A stretch of DNA of 64,000 nucleotides. Source: Enterobacterales bacterium (GTDB lineage Bacteria > Pseudomonadota > Gammaproteobacteria > Enterobacterales > Kangiellaceae). Location of the stretch: assembly GCA_030949565.1 (NCBI GenBank), contig JAUZSK010000060.1, positions 58,653-122,652 on the forward strand. Reading direction: 5' to 3'. Below, piece after piece: positions 18,581 to 26,509 of this stretch; position 1 is the first letter of the stretch; every line of letters starts with the position of its first letter. The position numbers and the translations under genes were made by a program. The notes under the pieces were generated by a model that saw nothing but the letters and a program-made list of their open reading frames with translations, was not told where the DNA came from and did not search any database.

Positions 18581-18801
18581 CGCTTTCTTTATCCCTCTCC
18601 CTCGATGGGAGAGGGTAGGGAGAGGGTGGCGTAACCGGGAATAAAAATAATGGATGCAGCAAACCAAAACCCATCCAAACTATTTCCCAGCAACAAAATA
18701 TAGAGTAAAGTGGGTGTCAAAGGCTGGTGGTAAAATTTCACCCCTATTTTAACCAGTTGCGTCACGCGAAGCCCAACAGCAGGCTCGCATGCGCTAAAAC
18801 G
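18575..18801 (+). ncRNA. Cassette 10: geneless, structured (copy B2)
   Basis: 227 bp, identical to cassette 5 as far as I can read, including the GGGAGAGGG hairpin, the GGGAA/TTTCCC nested hairpin and its attC. It directly follows cassette 9, so two geneless cassettes sit in tandem. Identity implies recent copying by cassette excision and insertion, or by recombination. Confidence 0.65.
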
Positions 18802-18807
18802 TTAGCA
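18747..18807 (+). other. attC10 (61 bp)
   Basis: R'' TTTTAAC and R' GTTAGCA (last base off consensus), otherwise the same as attC5. Confidence 0.85.
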
Positions 18808-18833
18808 CTCTAAATAATTAGATCGAGGAAGCT

Positions 18834-19217
18834 GTGGAGATTTTTACACTAGAAATATCGTTTCCTTATGACTCAGAAGAGGAACATTGGATTAGGGTAA
18901 TTGAAGTTAAAGAAGATTTTACCCTTTGTCAATTGCATGATTATATTCAAGAGATCGTGGCTTTTGATAATGATCACTTGTATGAGTTCTATATAGGTAA
19001 AAATACGAGAAATAAGTCAGGGGCTATTTCTGAGCATACGAATCTCAATGAAATATACCCTATGACTGGGGTTAAACTTTATTACCTATTTGACTACGGA
19101 GATAATTGGCTTTTTCAGATTAAAAAATCAAGAAAACGTGTTGTAGAGGACGTTAAAGTAAAATACCCAAGGATTGTTAAGTCAATAGGTGTTAACCCAG
19201 AACAATATCCAGAGTAA
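18834..19217 (+). CDS. Cassette 11: plasmid pRiA4b ORF-3-like protein
   Basis: 127 residues starting at GTG 18834 after GAGGAAG. The pattern LCQLHDYIQEIVAFDNDHLYEFYIG, then YPMTGVKLYYLFDYGDNW fits the pRiA4b ORF-3 (IS1096 TnpR-like) domain, a small fold of unclear function frequent on plasmids and in cassettes. A possible attC11 begins GTGCTAACACACATGAG at 19218, but its right half is missing, replaced by insertion-sequence debris. Confidence 0.75.
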   Translation: MEIFTLEISFPYDSEEEHWIRVIEVKEDFTLCQLHDYIQEIVAFDNDHLYEFYIGKNTRNKSGAISEHTNLNEIYPMTGVKLYYLFDYGDNWLFQIKKSRKRVVEDVKVKYPRIVKSIGVNPEQYPE

Positions 19218-19329
19218 AAGTGCTAACACACATGAGCCAGATCTAAGTCAATAGGCATTAATGTTTTATTTCAGTTAAGTAATTAACCAAAAATAAATCA
19301 ACTAACAAAATAGATTACTTCATCTGTCA

Positions 19330-19679
19330 TGGTAACTATTAAACGACAGCCAAAGCCAGGATTGACCCATTATTCAGATCGTAGTTCTCAATACGCTAGT
19401 CAAGCTTTTTAAAAAATTGTTAAAGCAACATAAATTTGAAGGCAGTATGAGTCGAAAAGGCGGTTGTTGGGATACTGGGAGGTGGTCGAAAGTTTCTTCG
19501 GTACTTTTAAACAAGAGCGAGTTCATTGGCGACACTATCAAACTCGATATGAGGCACAGCAAGATATATTGCCATATATTTCGATGTTTTATAATAGTAC
19601 TCGGATGCATTCTTATTTGGATTATAAAAGTCCAAATGAATTTAAAAGAAATAATTTAGAAATAAGAAAAGCTGCTTAA
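19330..19679 (+). pseudogene. IS3-family transposase (OrfB) C-terminal remnant
   Basis: Three frames together spell the end of an IS3-group DDE transposase: LTHYSDRSSQYAS, then MSRKGGCWD, then VVESFFGTFKQERVHW, FYNSTRMHSYLDYKSPNEFK. It contains the last part of the catalytic core, including the Glu of VESFFGTFK, but lacks the N-terminus, and two frameshifts break it. It marks the right end of the integron array and probably removed its tail. The sequence from 19680 to 19963 shows no convincing gene; a TGACCAGGTCA palindrome at about 19700 may be near the old element end. Confidence 0.8.
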
Positions 19680-19963
19680 CTGGGTTGTATTAAAAAGCTT
19701 GACCAGGTCACTTTAAGCTGTGGCAAGATTAGTAAGACTGATATTGCTGGTTTTCCTACAGCCTATAACCCAAAGAGGCAATCAGCGGCAAGACGTCTTC
19801 TTTAAGGAAGGCGATTATCTAAAAACTGTATGGGCTCGTATCTTGCAGTGTGCATAGGTAAAATAAAAGGGAATAAAACAAAGCCAGCTTCGTTGTATCG
19901 ATTCAATTTTCGCTGAACAAGCAAATTTGAAATTTAAATGAACCCAAAGTTTGAGACAAGCCG

Positions 19964-20473
19964 ATGCAATTAAAACATAATCTAATTCGCGCCAAAGATG
20001 ATTATGTATCAAATTTATTAGTCAATAGTTTTGTAGCCATCCTATTATTGGGCTTGCTTATGATTGTTTCGGTAAAGCAATCCAGTGCTTTGATGGGTAA
20101 AGTACGAATTTCCGAAATCTATTTTAATGTTAAAAGTATTCAACAAGCCATTAACATTGAATCTATAAAAACAGGGCAATGGCCAGCAGCTTATACAATT
20201 AATGGCAGTGCCCTCGGTTTAAACAGTGTTGACCATTTGAGCTTTAATGGCGCTGGTCGTTTAGATTTTTACCTTGATTCTGACTATTTAATGCTAGCTG
20301 GTCAGTCAGCAAAACCCTTAATACTTTCTTTTGTCGCAGCGCGTGACTTAAATTCAACATTTAGTTCGACTATCTGGCTTTGTGGTTATGCCACGCCGCC
20401 GAATAGCTTTACTCCACTGGCTAAGAATTTAACCAATATCGACTTAAAATATCTTCCTTTTTCCTGCCGTTAA
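19964..20473 (+). CDS. Pilin-like protein without a prepilin cleavage motif
   Basis: 169 residues. A hydrophobic segment (about 20-38, NSFVAILLLGLLMIVSV) is followed by a pilin-like helix (VRISEIYFNVKSIQQAIN) and a C-terminal Cys pair (WLCGY ... YLPFSC) that matches the last pilin of this operon. The canonical GFTLIE site is absent, so either it is not processed or it uses an unusual site. It is first of three genes. The prediction rests on end motifs and position. Confidence 0.6.
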   Translation: MQLKHNLIRAKDDYVSNLLVNSFVAILLLGLLMIVSVKQSSALMGKVRISEIYFNVKSIQQAINIESIKTGQWPAAYTINGSALGLNSVDHLSFNGAGRLDFYLDSDYLMLAGQSAKPLILSFVAARDLNSTFSSTIWLCGYATPPNSFTPLAKNLTNIDLKYLPFSCR

Positions 20474-20500
20474 GCGGCCATTTTATTACAGGTAACGCCT

Positions 20501-21466
20501 ATGAATTACTATCTAGCCAATAGCCCACATCAAGATTATATTATTCGACAAATGAGCTGTCTGCTACAACAGGGAAAGTCCCCTGAAGAGGCTATCCAAG
20601 CTTCCCTAGCGATTGTTAAGGACTCTAATCTTACGCGAAAGGCATTGCAACAATACCAAGCCAATCACAACCTATCGGCTATATTGCAAGACTTGGGATT
20701 AATTCAATTGCCACAAGATCTACTTGAATTAATCGCAAAAAAAGAGAGTGAAGGAAATAACCCTTCATACAATGCAATTTTTCAAGCGGAGCAATTAATT
20801 CAGCAGAGTCTTGATTTGTTTAAAGTTCGATTAACGACTAGCTTGAGCTATGCCGTAGCACTTACTTTTATAGCGGTAATGGTGTCAAGCATTATTGGCT
20901 ATAAGGTATTTCCACTTTTTGATGAAATATTTAGTGGATTTGGAGCTCGATTGCCAGCAATAACAGAGTTTTTAATGGCATGGCAAAAAACTATCTTATC
21001 ACCGCCTATCATCGGTGGCTTGTTATTTTTATCGTTGCTTTTTTTGTATCTTAACGTCATTCAGTTTGGTAGGAAATTAAAATTCAATGCTTTTCAAAGC
21101 CGCCTACCTTTTATTAAAGGTGTTATTGAGTTTACCCAAAATATCCGTTGGTTAAGTTATTTGAAATTGCTTTCCAGCCTAGGCTATTCGATTGCTGAAA
21201 TTAGTCAACAGCTATACAGCCCTAGCAAAAGTTTGCACAAACTAATGCCTCGGCTGGATGACCACCTAGAATCGGCTGAGATCATTGGGACTTTAGATAG
21301 TGAAATCGACTTTCAGCTTCATCAATTTGGCCAATTAGCTGAGCAGCAAGTGACCAAAGCGGCCCGTCGCTTAGTGACCTTTGTTATGGGGCTGATTGTG
21401 TCGTACATTATTTTAATTATTTTTGCCAGTTACCTGCCTATTTTTCAACTTGGAGAAGCACTATGA
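20501..21466 (+). CDS. Type II/IV secretion inner-membrane platform protein (PilC/GspF-like)
   Basis: 321 residues, shorter than PilC (about 400). An N-terminal cytoplasmic helical domain is followed by TM at about 118-136, TM at about 165-185, and a C-terminal membrane helix ([22 protein letters not shown]). The segment before the last helix ([17 protein letters not shown]) matches T2SSF-domain proteins. This platform normally works with a PilB/GspE ATPase, which is not encoded here. The gene overlaps the next pilin by 4 bp (ATGA), showing coupled translation. Confidence 0.75.
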   Translation: MNYYLANSPHQDYIIRQMSCLLQQGKSPEEAIQASLAIVKDSNLTRKALQQYQANHNLSAILQDLGLIQLPQDLLELIAKKESEGNNPSYNAIFQAEQLIQQSLDLFKVRLTTSLSYAVALTFIAVMVSSIIGYKVFPLFDEIFSGFGARLPAITEFLMAWQKTILSPPIIGGLLFLSLLFLYLNVIQFGRKLKFNAFQSRLPFIKGVIEFTQNIRWLSYLKLLSSLGYSIAEISQQLYSPSKSLHKLMPRLDDHLESAEIIGTLDSEIDFQLHQFGQLAEQQVTKAARRLVTFVMGLIVSYIILIIFASYLPIFQLGEAL

Positions 21467-21966
21467 GTTCGCTGAATTTACCCCATAACTTGATCAAAAC
21501 AAAAGGATTTACCCTTATCGAATTAATGATCGTTGTCGCTATTATCGGTATTTTGGCGGCGGTGGCTTTACCATCCTATTCTCAATACATCGTGCGGGCA
21601 CAATTGGTTGAAGGACTAACTATGACCGATGCTTTAAAACCCAGAATAGCCGAGTTTTATAAGAGCCGAGGTTATTTTCCTAAAAATAATAAGCAAGCAG
21701 GTTTGCCTGAGAGCCAATATATTATTGGTAACTATGTTAAAAATATGAGGGTCGAAAACGGTGCGATCCATATTCAGTTTGGTAATAAAATAAACCGGAA
21801 GCTGGATGGAAAAATTCTAACCCTAAGACCACAATACGTAAAGCAAAGTCAAATCACACCCATCGCATGGCTCTGCGGTACATCTAAAGCGGTTGAAGGT
21901 ATGACGGTGAATGGTGAAAATAAAACCAGCCTTGAGCCGCAGTATTTGCCAATGATGTGTCACTAG
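21463..21966 (+). CDS. Type IV pilin
   Basis: 167 residues with an unmistakable prepilin leader: short basic leader ending TKG, cleavage before [24 protein letters not shown], with Glu5 present. The C-terminal disulfide loop is WLCGT ... YLPMMC, similar to PilA of other gammaproteobacteria. Likely a major or accessory pilin handled by the PilC-like protein upstream and by a prepilin peptidase elsewhere in the genome. Confidence 0.88.
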   Translation: MSSLNLPHNLIKTKGFTLIELMIVVAIIGILAAVALPSYSQYIVRAQLVEGLTMTDALKPRIAEFYKSRGYFPKNNKQAGLPESQYIIGNYVKNMRVENGAIHIQFGNKINRKLDGKILTLRPQYVKQSQITPIAWLCGTSKAVEGMTVNGENKTSLEPQYLPMMCH

Positions 21967-21990
21967 TTAATGGTCATTTAGCGCTTGCGC

Positions 21991-22141
21991 CTCGTTCCCA
22001 CGGTCCTCCGTGGGAATGCATAGGAGAGTTAAAAGCAAATAGACTTGAATTAGATTATGAATGCACTGGGTTTTTAATTTTTGAGAATTTGTTTTAGCAA
22101 TGTGATAAGTCTGCATTCCCACGCAGGAGCATGGGAACGAG
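21991..22141. repeat. Dispersed inverted-repeat element (CTCGTTCCCACG type)
   Basis: Ends CTCGTTCCCACGGTCCTC and GCAGGAGCATGGGAACGAG are inverted, with inner TGGGAATGCA/TGCATTCCCA arms, around about 90 bp of AT-rich DNA. This recalls small repeats common in gammaproteobacterial intergenic DNA. No gene is inside. Confidence 0.7.
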
Positions 22142-22170
22142 AAGATGCTGTTTGTTATGCAAAAAATTAA

Positions 22171-22318
22171 GTAGGTTGTGGGTGAGGCGCGATACCCATA
22201 AACAGGGGCACACCGATCCCAACAAAAAATGGTTGGATTAAAATGTCGATTTTCTTGCTTAAATGGCTACTTTTTTCTGCCGATTGTTGGGTTTTGCTAT
22301 CGCTCAACCGCAACCTAC
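22171..22318. repeat. Dispersed inverted-repeat element (GTAGGTTG type)
   Basis: GTAGGTTGTGGGTGAGGCG at the left pairs with CGCTCAACCGCAACCTAC at the right, about 110 bp apart. It is adjacent to the repeat at 21991, so the 404-bp gap between two genes is almost entirely repeat-derived. Confidence 0.65.
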
Positions 22319-22370
22319 AAAACCTAACCCTCAAAAAAATATTTGAACGAGAAACCCCAAACCAGATCAG

Positions 22371-23435
22371 TTAATCCTCGCTAAAACTGACTTCTCCTGT
22401 AGCTGGAATTTTAAAAATTAAATCGGAACCCAATAGTAGGGAAGGTGTATAGGCACCACCTTTTGGATTTTTTTGTAGTATTTTCTGGGCTATTTCTACC
22501 GCCGCTAAATAGGTTAGTTGATAACCATTGGCTGTTTCTAAGCGCGCGGTTAGTGTTTTTCCTTCCGCATTTTCTACTTGACCCCATAAGAAGGTTCTTA
22601 GGCTTTCGCGTTGTTTTTCATCAGGGCCGGTGGAGACTTTTGCCATTTGAGCTTTCATTTTATTTTGAATAAATTTTAATTTAACCAACCAACGAAACCA
22701 GTTCATTTTTTTCATATTATTAGCACCTTTGGGCGACATGGGAATGTAAACTTCAATGTTAGGAATGCCGGTGGAATGATAGGCGGTGGAGACATCGCCC
22801 CAGGGAATGGTCACGGCATTTTTTTCGCCACGTCCAAAGTCGATACTTTTTTGTTTGTAGGCTAGCGGTACTTGAGTGATTTTACCATCTTTACGAATGC
22901 GACCACCACCCGCTATCCCTTCGACTGAGGTTTTTGCGGTGCCGGGGCTCATTTTACTACCCGAATCAAAACCTAATGCGAGGTGCGTTGCATCCGGCAT
23001 TTTTTGCTTTAACAATTGGGCTAAGCAATCTGTAGGGACCACATCAAAACCCACACCGGGACATAAAATGACATTGGCTTTTTTGGCTTCTTGATCGAGG
23101 CTTTGAGCCAGTTCGAAAACCTCGATCTCTCCGGTTATGTCAGTGTAATGACAAGCGGATTTTAAACAAGCATGCATCATCGGTTCAGCGGTGGCAGAAA
23201 AAGGTCCAGCACAATGGATCACCAGATCAATATTTTCTAGATTCTTAATAATTTCTGTTTCAAAAACCAGTGAAAACACTTGTACAGGCAGGTTGAGTTG
23301 TTCCGCCAGTTGATTAAGTGCATCTGTATTTCTGCCAGCAAGGACAGGTTTAAAACCTTTTTCGACCGCTTGTTTAGCGATTAATTGACCGGTGTAACCA
23401 TTAGCGCCATAGATCATTAGTTGTTTTTGTTTCAT
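22371..23435 (-). CDS. Saccharopine-dehydrogenase-like NAD(P)-binding protein
   Basis: 354 residues with an N-terminal Rossmann fold (IYGANGYTGQLIAKQAVEKG) and the saccharopine dehydrogenase NADP-binding layout seen in mycobacterial trans-acting enoyl reductases. The mid segment CPGVGFDVVPTDCLAQLL and GGGRIRKDGK are typical. A role in lipid or ketone reduction fits the SDR immediately upstream, whose stop is 36 bp from this start, but the substrate is unknown. Confidence 0.8.
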   Translation of the reverse strand: MKQKQLMIYGANGYTGQLIAKQAVEKGFKPVLAGRNTDALNQLAEQLNLPVQVFSLVFETEIIKNLENIDLVIHCAGPFSATAEPMMHACLKSACHYTDITGEIEVFELAQSLDQEAKKANVILCPGVGFDVVPTDCLAQLLKQKMPDATHLALGFDSGSKMSPGTAKTSVEGIAGGGRIRKDGKITQVPLAYKQKSIDFGRGEKNAVTIPWGDVSTAYHSTGIPNIEVYIPMSPKGANNMKKMNWFRWLVKLKFIQNKMKAQMAKVSTGPDEKQRESLRTFLWGQVENAEGKTLTARLETANGYQLTYLAAVEIAQKILQKNPKGGAYTPSLLLGSDLIFKIPATGEVSFSED

Positions 23436-23471
23436 GGGTTTTCCTCGTTAATTACTGACGGACGATTGGTA

Positions 23472-24293
23472 TTACTTGGCTTTTTTAAGTAGCTTAGGCG
23501 TTTTCTTAATCAGTTGCTGCATATACCAAGTGGGAAAAAAACGTTTAAAACGGTAGGCTTTTCTAGCGTAGTCATGGCTGATGACCATCAATTTATTTTT
23601 TTCAATGGCGTTTAATGCGTCATTGGCAACATCTTCAGCGGTGATTTTGGAGCTTTCCATCCATTTTTGCACCAGAGGTTTAACGCCTTCTTCGCCGGGC
23701 GTCATAGAATCAAGTAGATTGGTTTTAAAAAATGCCGGGCATAGTACGGAAACGCCAATATTTCTAAAACCGATTTCGGCTCGAAGAGTTTCACTTAACG
23801 CAATCACACCAGCTTTACTCACATTATAAGACAGCATGGTAGGCGCTTGAGCGATGCCTGCAAAGGAGGCGGTATTCACAATATGGCCCGGACCATTTTC
23901 CTCCATCAAAGGCATCCAATAGTGGCAGCCGCGATACACGCTTGAGAGATTAAGATTAATGGCGCGTTGCCATTGTTCAGGGCTGCAATCTACCATCAGG
24001 CCGGTGGTGGCAATTCCTGCGTTGTTGATAATGATATCGATGGGTGGAAAATCTTTTGCAAGTGTCTTAGCAATAGATTTAAAGTCTTTGTCTTCACCGA
24101 TATCGCAATAGAAAGCAATCGCTTCAGCACCTGAGTTATTGGCTCTTTCGGCAACCGCTTTTGCTCCGTCAAGGTTTATGTCGACAATAGCAATCTTCCA
24201 GCCGAGCTTGGCAAACTGCATGACTATGGCTTCACCCAAACCACTGGCGCCACCAGTGATAATGACGGTTTTATTATTAAATCTTCGTAGCAT
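23472..24293 (-). CDS. Short-chain dehydrogenase/reductase
   Basis: 273 residues starting at the ATG at 24293, with GGAGA seven bases upstream; a longer frame lacks support. Classical SDR marks: cofactor site ITGGASGLGEAI (residues 10-21), NNAG, catalytic Ser in NTASFAG and the YNVSKAG catalytic Tyr-Lys. An Asp at the end of beta-2 (VDINLDG) suggests NAD preference. A basic C-terminal tail resembles membrane-associated SDRs of lipid metabolism. Its promoter faces that of the histidine phosphatase across a TetR-type palindrome. Confidence 0.85.
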   Translation of the reverse strand: MLRRFNNKTVIITGGASGLGEAIVMQFAKLGWKIAIVDINLDGAKAVAERANNSGAEAIAFYCDIGEDKDFKSIAKTLAKDFPPIDIIINNAGIATTGLMVDCSPEQWQRAINLNLSSVYRGCHYWMPLMEENGPGHIVNTASFAGIAQAPTMLSYNVSKAGVIALSETLRAEIGFRNIGVSVLCPAFFKTNLLDSMTPGEEGVKPLVQKWMESSKITAEDVANDALNAIEKNKLMVISHDYARKAYRFKRFFPTWYMQQLIKKTPKLLKKAK

Positions 24294-24392
24294 AGGATCT
24301 CCAAAAGAAGCCGCAAACGAGCAAAAATAGCACCAAGTGCCGTTACCCAATCAAATTAGCCACTGATCATACGCTATTTCAAGCAAAAAATA

Positions 24393-24414
24393 AAACGAAC
24401 GTTCGTTCGTTTTT
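24393..24414. promoter_or_regulatory. TetR-type operator in divergent promoter
   Basis: ACGAACGTTCGT is a perfect 12-bp palindrome extended by a further TCGTTT half-site. It abuts the -35 box at 24415, so a bound repressor would block the histidine-phosphatase gene and probably the SDR gene too. The TetR domain encoded at 26510 is the natural candidate ligand (inference). Confidence 0.65.
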
Positions 24415-24444
24415 TTGACAGAGGTTAGTTGTTTGGAGTATCAT
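24415..24444 (+). promoter_or_regulatory. Sigma-70-like promoter for the histidine phosphatase gene
   Basis: TTGACA at 24415-24420 and TATCAT at 24439-24444 with an 18-base spacer, 40 bases before the ATG at 24484. Confidence 0.6.
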
Positions 24445-24483
24445 GCTTGCTTGTTGACTTTTAACGCTCTCAGCGGTCTATTT

Positions 24484-25224
24484 ATGATCAAAATTAGTCT
24501 TATCCGTCATGCTCAAGCCAGTTTCGGCGCGGCTAACTATGATCAACTATCTAGCCTTGGAAAGCAGCAAGCATCAGCTATTGGTAGCTATCTATTGAAT
24601 TGCAATCAAGCTTTTTCACAGGTCTATCATGGCGCCATGTGGCGACAGCGTGAAACCGCAGAATTAATCCTTGAAAATGCTCGATTAGACCTCAAAATGC
24701 AGCTTGATACTGCCCTTAATGAATTTGATAGTGAGCAATTACTAACTTATTACATACCGATTCTTGCCAATACTAATGACGAGTTTCAACAATTGATAAA
24801 TAATGAAAAACCTTGGCATAGTAGCGCGACTAATTTTGAAAAGGTGTTTCGTGCTTTGATCCATCTGTGGCACCAAGATGCTGACTGTCCGTTTGAATCT
24901 TGGGCGGATTTTAAAAATCGAGTACTGCATTTCTTAAAACGAATTGCCAAGCAAGCTGACGTGAGCCAAGGTCAAACTGAGTCAATTGCACTTGTGACTT
25001 CCGGTGGCGTTATCGGGGTGATTTTGCAAGCAATTTTGGATTTAACAGTAGAAAAGTTATTGGATATTAATTTAATGATTTATAACGCCAGTGTGACCGA
25101 AATTTACTGCCTGCCAAAGGCGCCATCTGACACAGACGCATTAAGTCAATTTAGGTTATCCAGCTTTAACAATATCAGCGGATTATTGACGGCCAATAAG
25201 CCACAGTGGATTACTCGAAAGTAG
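24484..25224 (+). CDS. Histidine phosphatase superfamily protein
   Basis: 246 residues. The ATG at 24484 places the phosphohistidine motif IRHAQASFG at residue 7, as usual; an upstream extension would run through the promoter. Later features are the SxLGKQQASAIG stretch, MWRQRETAELI with the second core Arg, and a VTSGGVIG segment where family members often have THG. So the second catalytic His is replaced or shifted, which may mean altered activity. It is grouped with acyl-CoA genes, as such phosphatases often are. Confidence 0.75.
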   Translation: MIKISLIRHAQASFGAANYDQLSSLGKQQASAIGSYLLNCNQAFSQVYHGAMWRQRETAELILENARLDLKMQLDTALNEFDSEQLLTYYIPILANTNDEFQQLINNEKPWHSSATNFEKVFRALIHLWHQDADCPFESWADFKNRVLHFLKRIAKQADVSQGQTESIALVTSGGVIGVILQAILDLTVEKLLDINLMIYNASVTEIYCLPKAPSDTDALSQFRLSSFNNISGLLTANKPQWITRK

Positions 25225-25306
25225 CTTTTTATAGATCCCCATTCTAGCCTTCTTTAAAAAAGACGTGGGGCTACCCATTTGATAAATGAGAACCAGAGGT
25301 AACATT

Positions 25307-26488
25307 ATGGACTTTTCAATACCGAATAAAATCGGCAAGCAACTGGCAAAAGCACAATCTTTTGTTGATGCAAAGCTGATCCCTATCGAGAGTGAAATCA
25401 TCTACAGTGATTTTTTTGAACAGGAAGATCGCCTTAAAGCATTGCGACAAGAAGTAAAAAATCTTGGTTTATGGGCACCGCATATCCCCGCATCGATTGG
25501 AGGTTGTGGCGAAAGCTTAATGCAGCTTGCGCTGTTATCCGAAGTGTTAGGTCAATCGCCATTGGGTCATTACACCTTCGGTTGCCAGGCGCCGGATGCG
25601 GGCAATATTGAATTGCTACACAAGTTTGGTAGTGATGCGCAAAAATCACAGTGGCTTATGCCGCTCGCCAATGGTGACATTCGTAGCTGTTTTGGTATGA
25701 CCGAGCCGGAAACAGCGGGATCGAATCCAACCCTGCTTGAAGCAACCGCGGTACTTGATGGTGATGAATGGGTCATCAATGGACACAAATGGTTTACCTC
25801 TTCAGCCGACGGCGCACAATTCTGTATTGCGATGGTGGTGACGGGCCCAAATGAAGCAAAACATCGCCGCGCGAGTATGATTATTGTTCCGACGGATAAT
25901 CCTGGCTATCGTTTTATGCGTAATATTCCTATTATGGGTGATGAAGGTTCGGGCTATTATTCCCATGCGGAGATCGCCTTTGAAAATTGCCGAGTGCCTA
26001 AAAGCAATTTAATTGGTGAGCCGGGTAGCGGTTTCGCTTTAGCGCAAGAAAGACTGGGTCCGGGTCGGATCCATCATTGTATGCGCTGGCTTGGCATTTG
26101 CCGTCGTTCGCTCAATGAAATGATTGCTTATGTAAAAACGCGCAAAATAAATTCACACTCGCATTTGTCGGATATGCAGGCCATCCAACACTGGATTGCA
26201 GAGTCGGCAGCTGAAATTGAATCCACTCGTAGCTTGGTATTGCAGACCGCTTGGACTATTGAAAATGTGGGTTTTGAAGCAGCGAAAAATCAAGTGTCTA
26301 TGATCAAGTATCACACAGCCAATGTGATGCAACGAGTGGTCGACCGAGCGCTGCAAAGCTTAGGTGGTTTGGGTATGACTGACGACAAGATTATCGCTTA
26401 TTTTTATCGCCATGAACGAGCCGCACGAATTTATGATGGGCCGGATGAGGTGCATAAAATGGTGGTAGCGCGTAATCTACTTAAATAA
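25307..26488 (+). CDS. Acyl-CoA dehydrogenase
   Basis: 393 residues from the ATG at 25307 (AGAGG upstream). FAD-dependent alpha,beta-dehydrogenation of an acyl-CoA. The N-terminal helical domain is followed by CFGMTEPETAGSNPT (FAD/substrate contact), WFTSSADGAQFCIAMV and the GEPGSGFALAQERLGPGRIHHCMRW block. The C-terminal GGLGMTDDKIIAYFYRHERAARIYDGPDEVH places the expected Asp/Glu region. It is most like the ACAD10/11 and FadE-type members that act beside APH-like phosphotransferases, one of which is next door. Confidence 0.88.
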   Translation: MDFSIPNKIGKQLAKAQSFVDAKLIPIESEIIYSDFFEQEDRLKALRQEVKNLGLWAPHIPASIGGCGESLMQLALLSEVLGQSPLGHYTFGCQAPDAGNIELLHKFGSDAQKSQWLMPLANGDIRSCFGMTEPETAGSNPTLLEATAVLDGDEWVINGHKWFTSSADGAQFCIAMVVTGPNEAKHRRASMIIVPTDNPGYRFMRNIPIMGDEGSGYYSHAEIAFENCRVPKSNLIGEPGSGFALAQERLGPGRIHHCMRWLGICRRSLNEMIAYVKTRKINSHSHLSDMQAIQHWIAESAAEIESTRSLVLQTAWTIENVGFEAAKNQVSMIKYHTANVMQRVVDRALQSLGGLGMTDDKIIAYFYRHERAARIYDGPDEVHKMVVARNLLK

Positions 26489-26509
26489 TGATTTAGGAAA
26501 AATTTAAAT

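Noticed and set aside
12352..19217. CRISPR array from regularly recurring repeats
   Set aside because: Repeats are about 60 bp, imperfectly palindromic and separated by cassettes of 200-2,500 bp, and end in GTTRRRY-like boxes: attC sites, not CRISPR.
19710..19805. Possible pilin C-terminus (LSCGKISKTD...)
   Set aside because: Short open stretch with one Cys and no pilin end motif; too weak to call.
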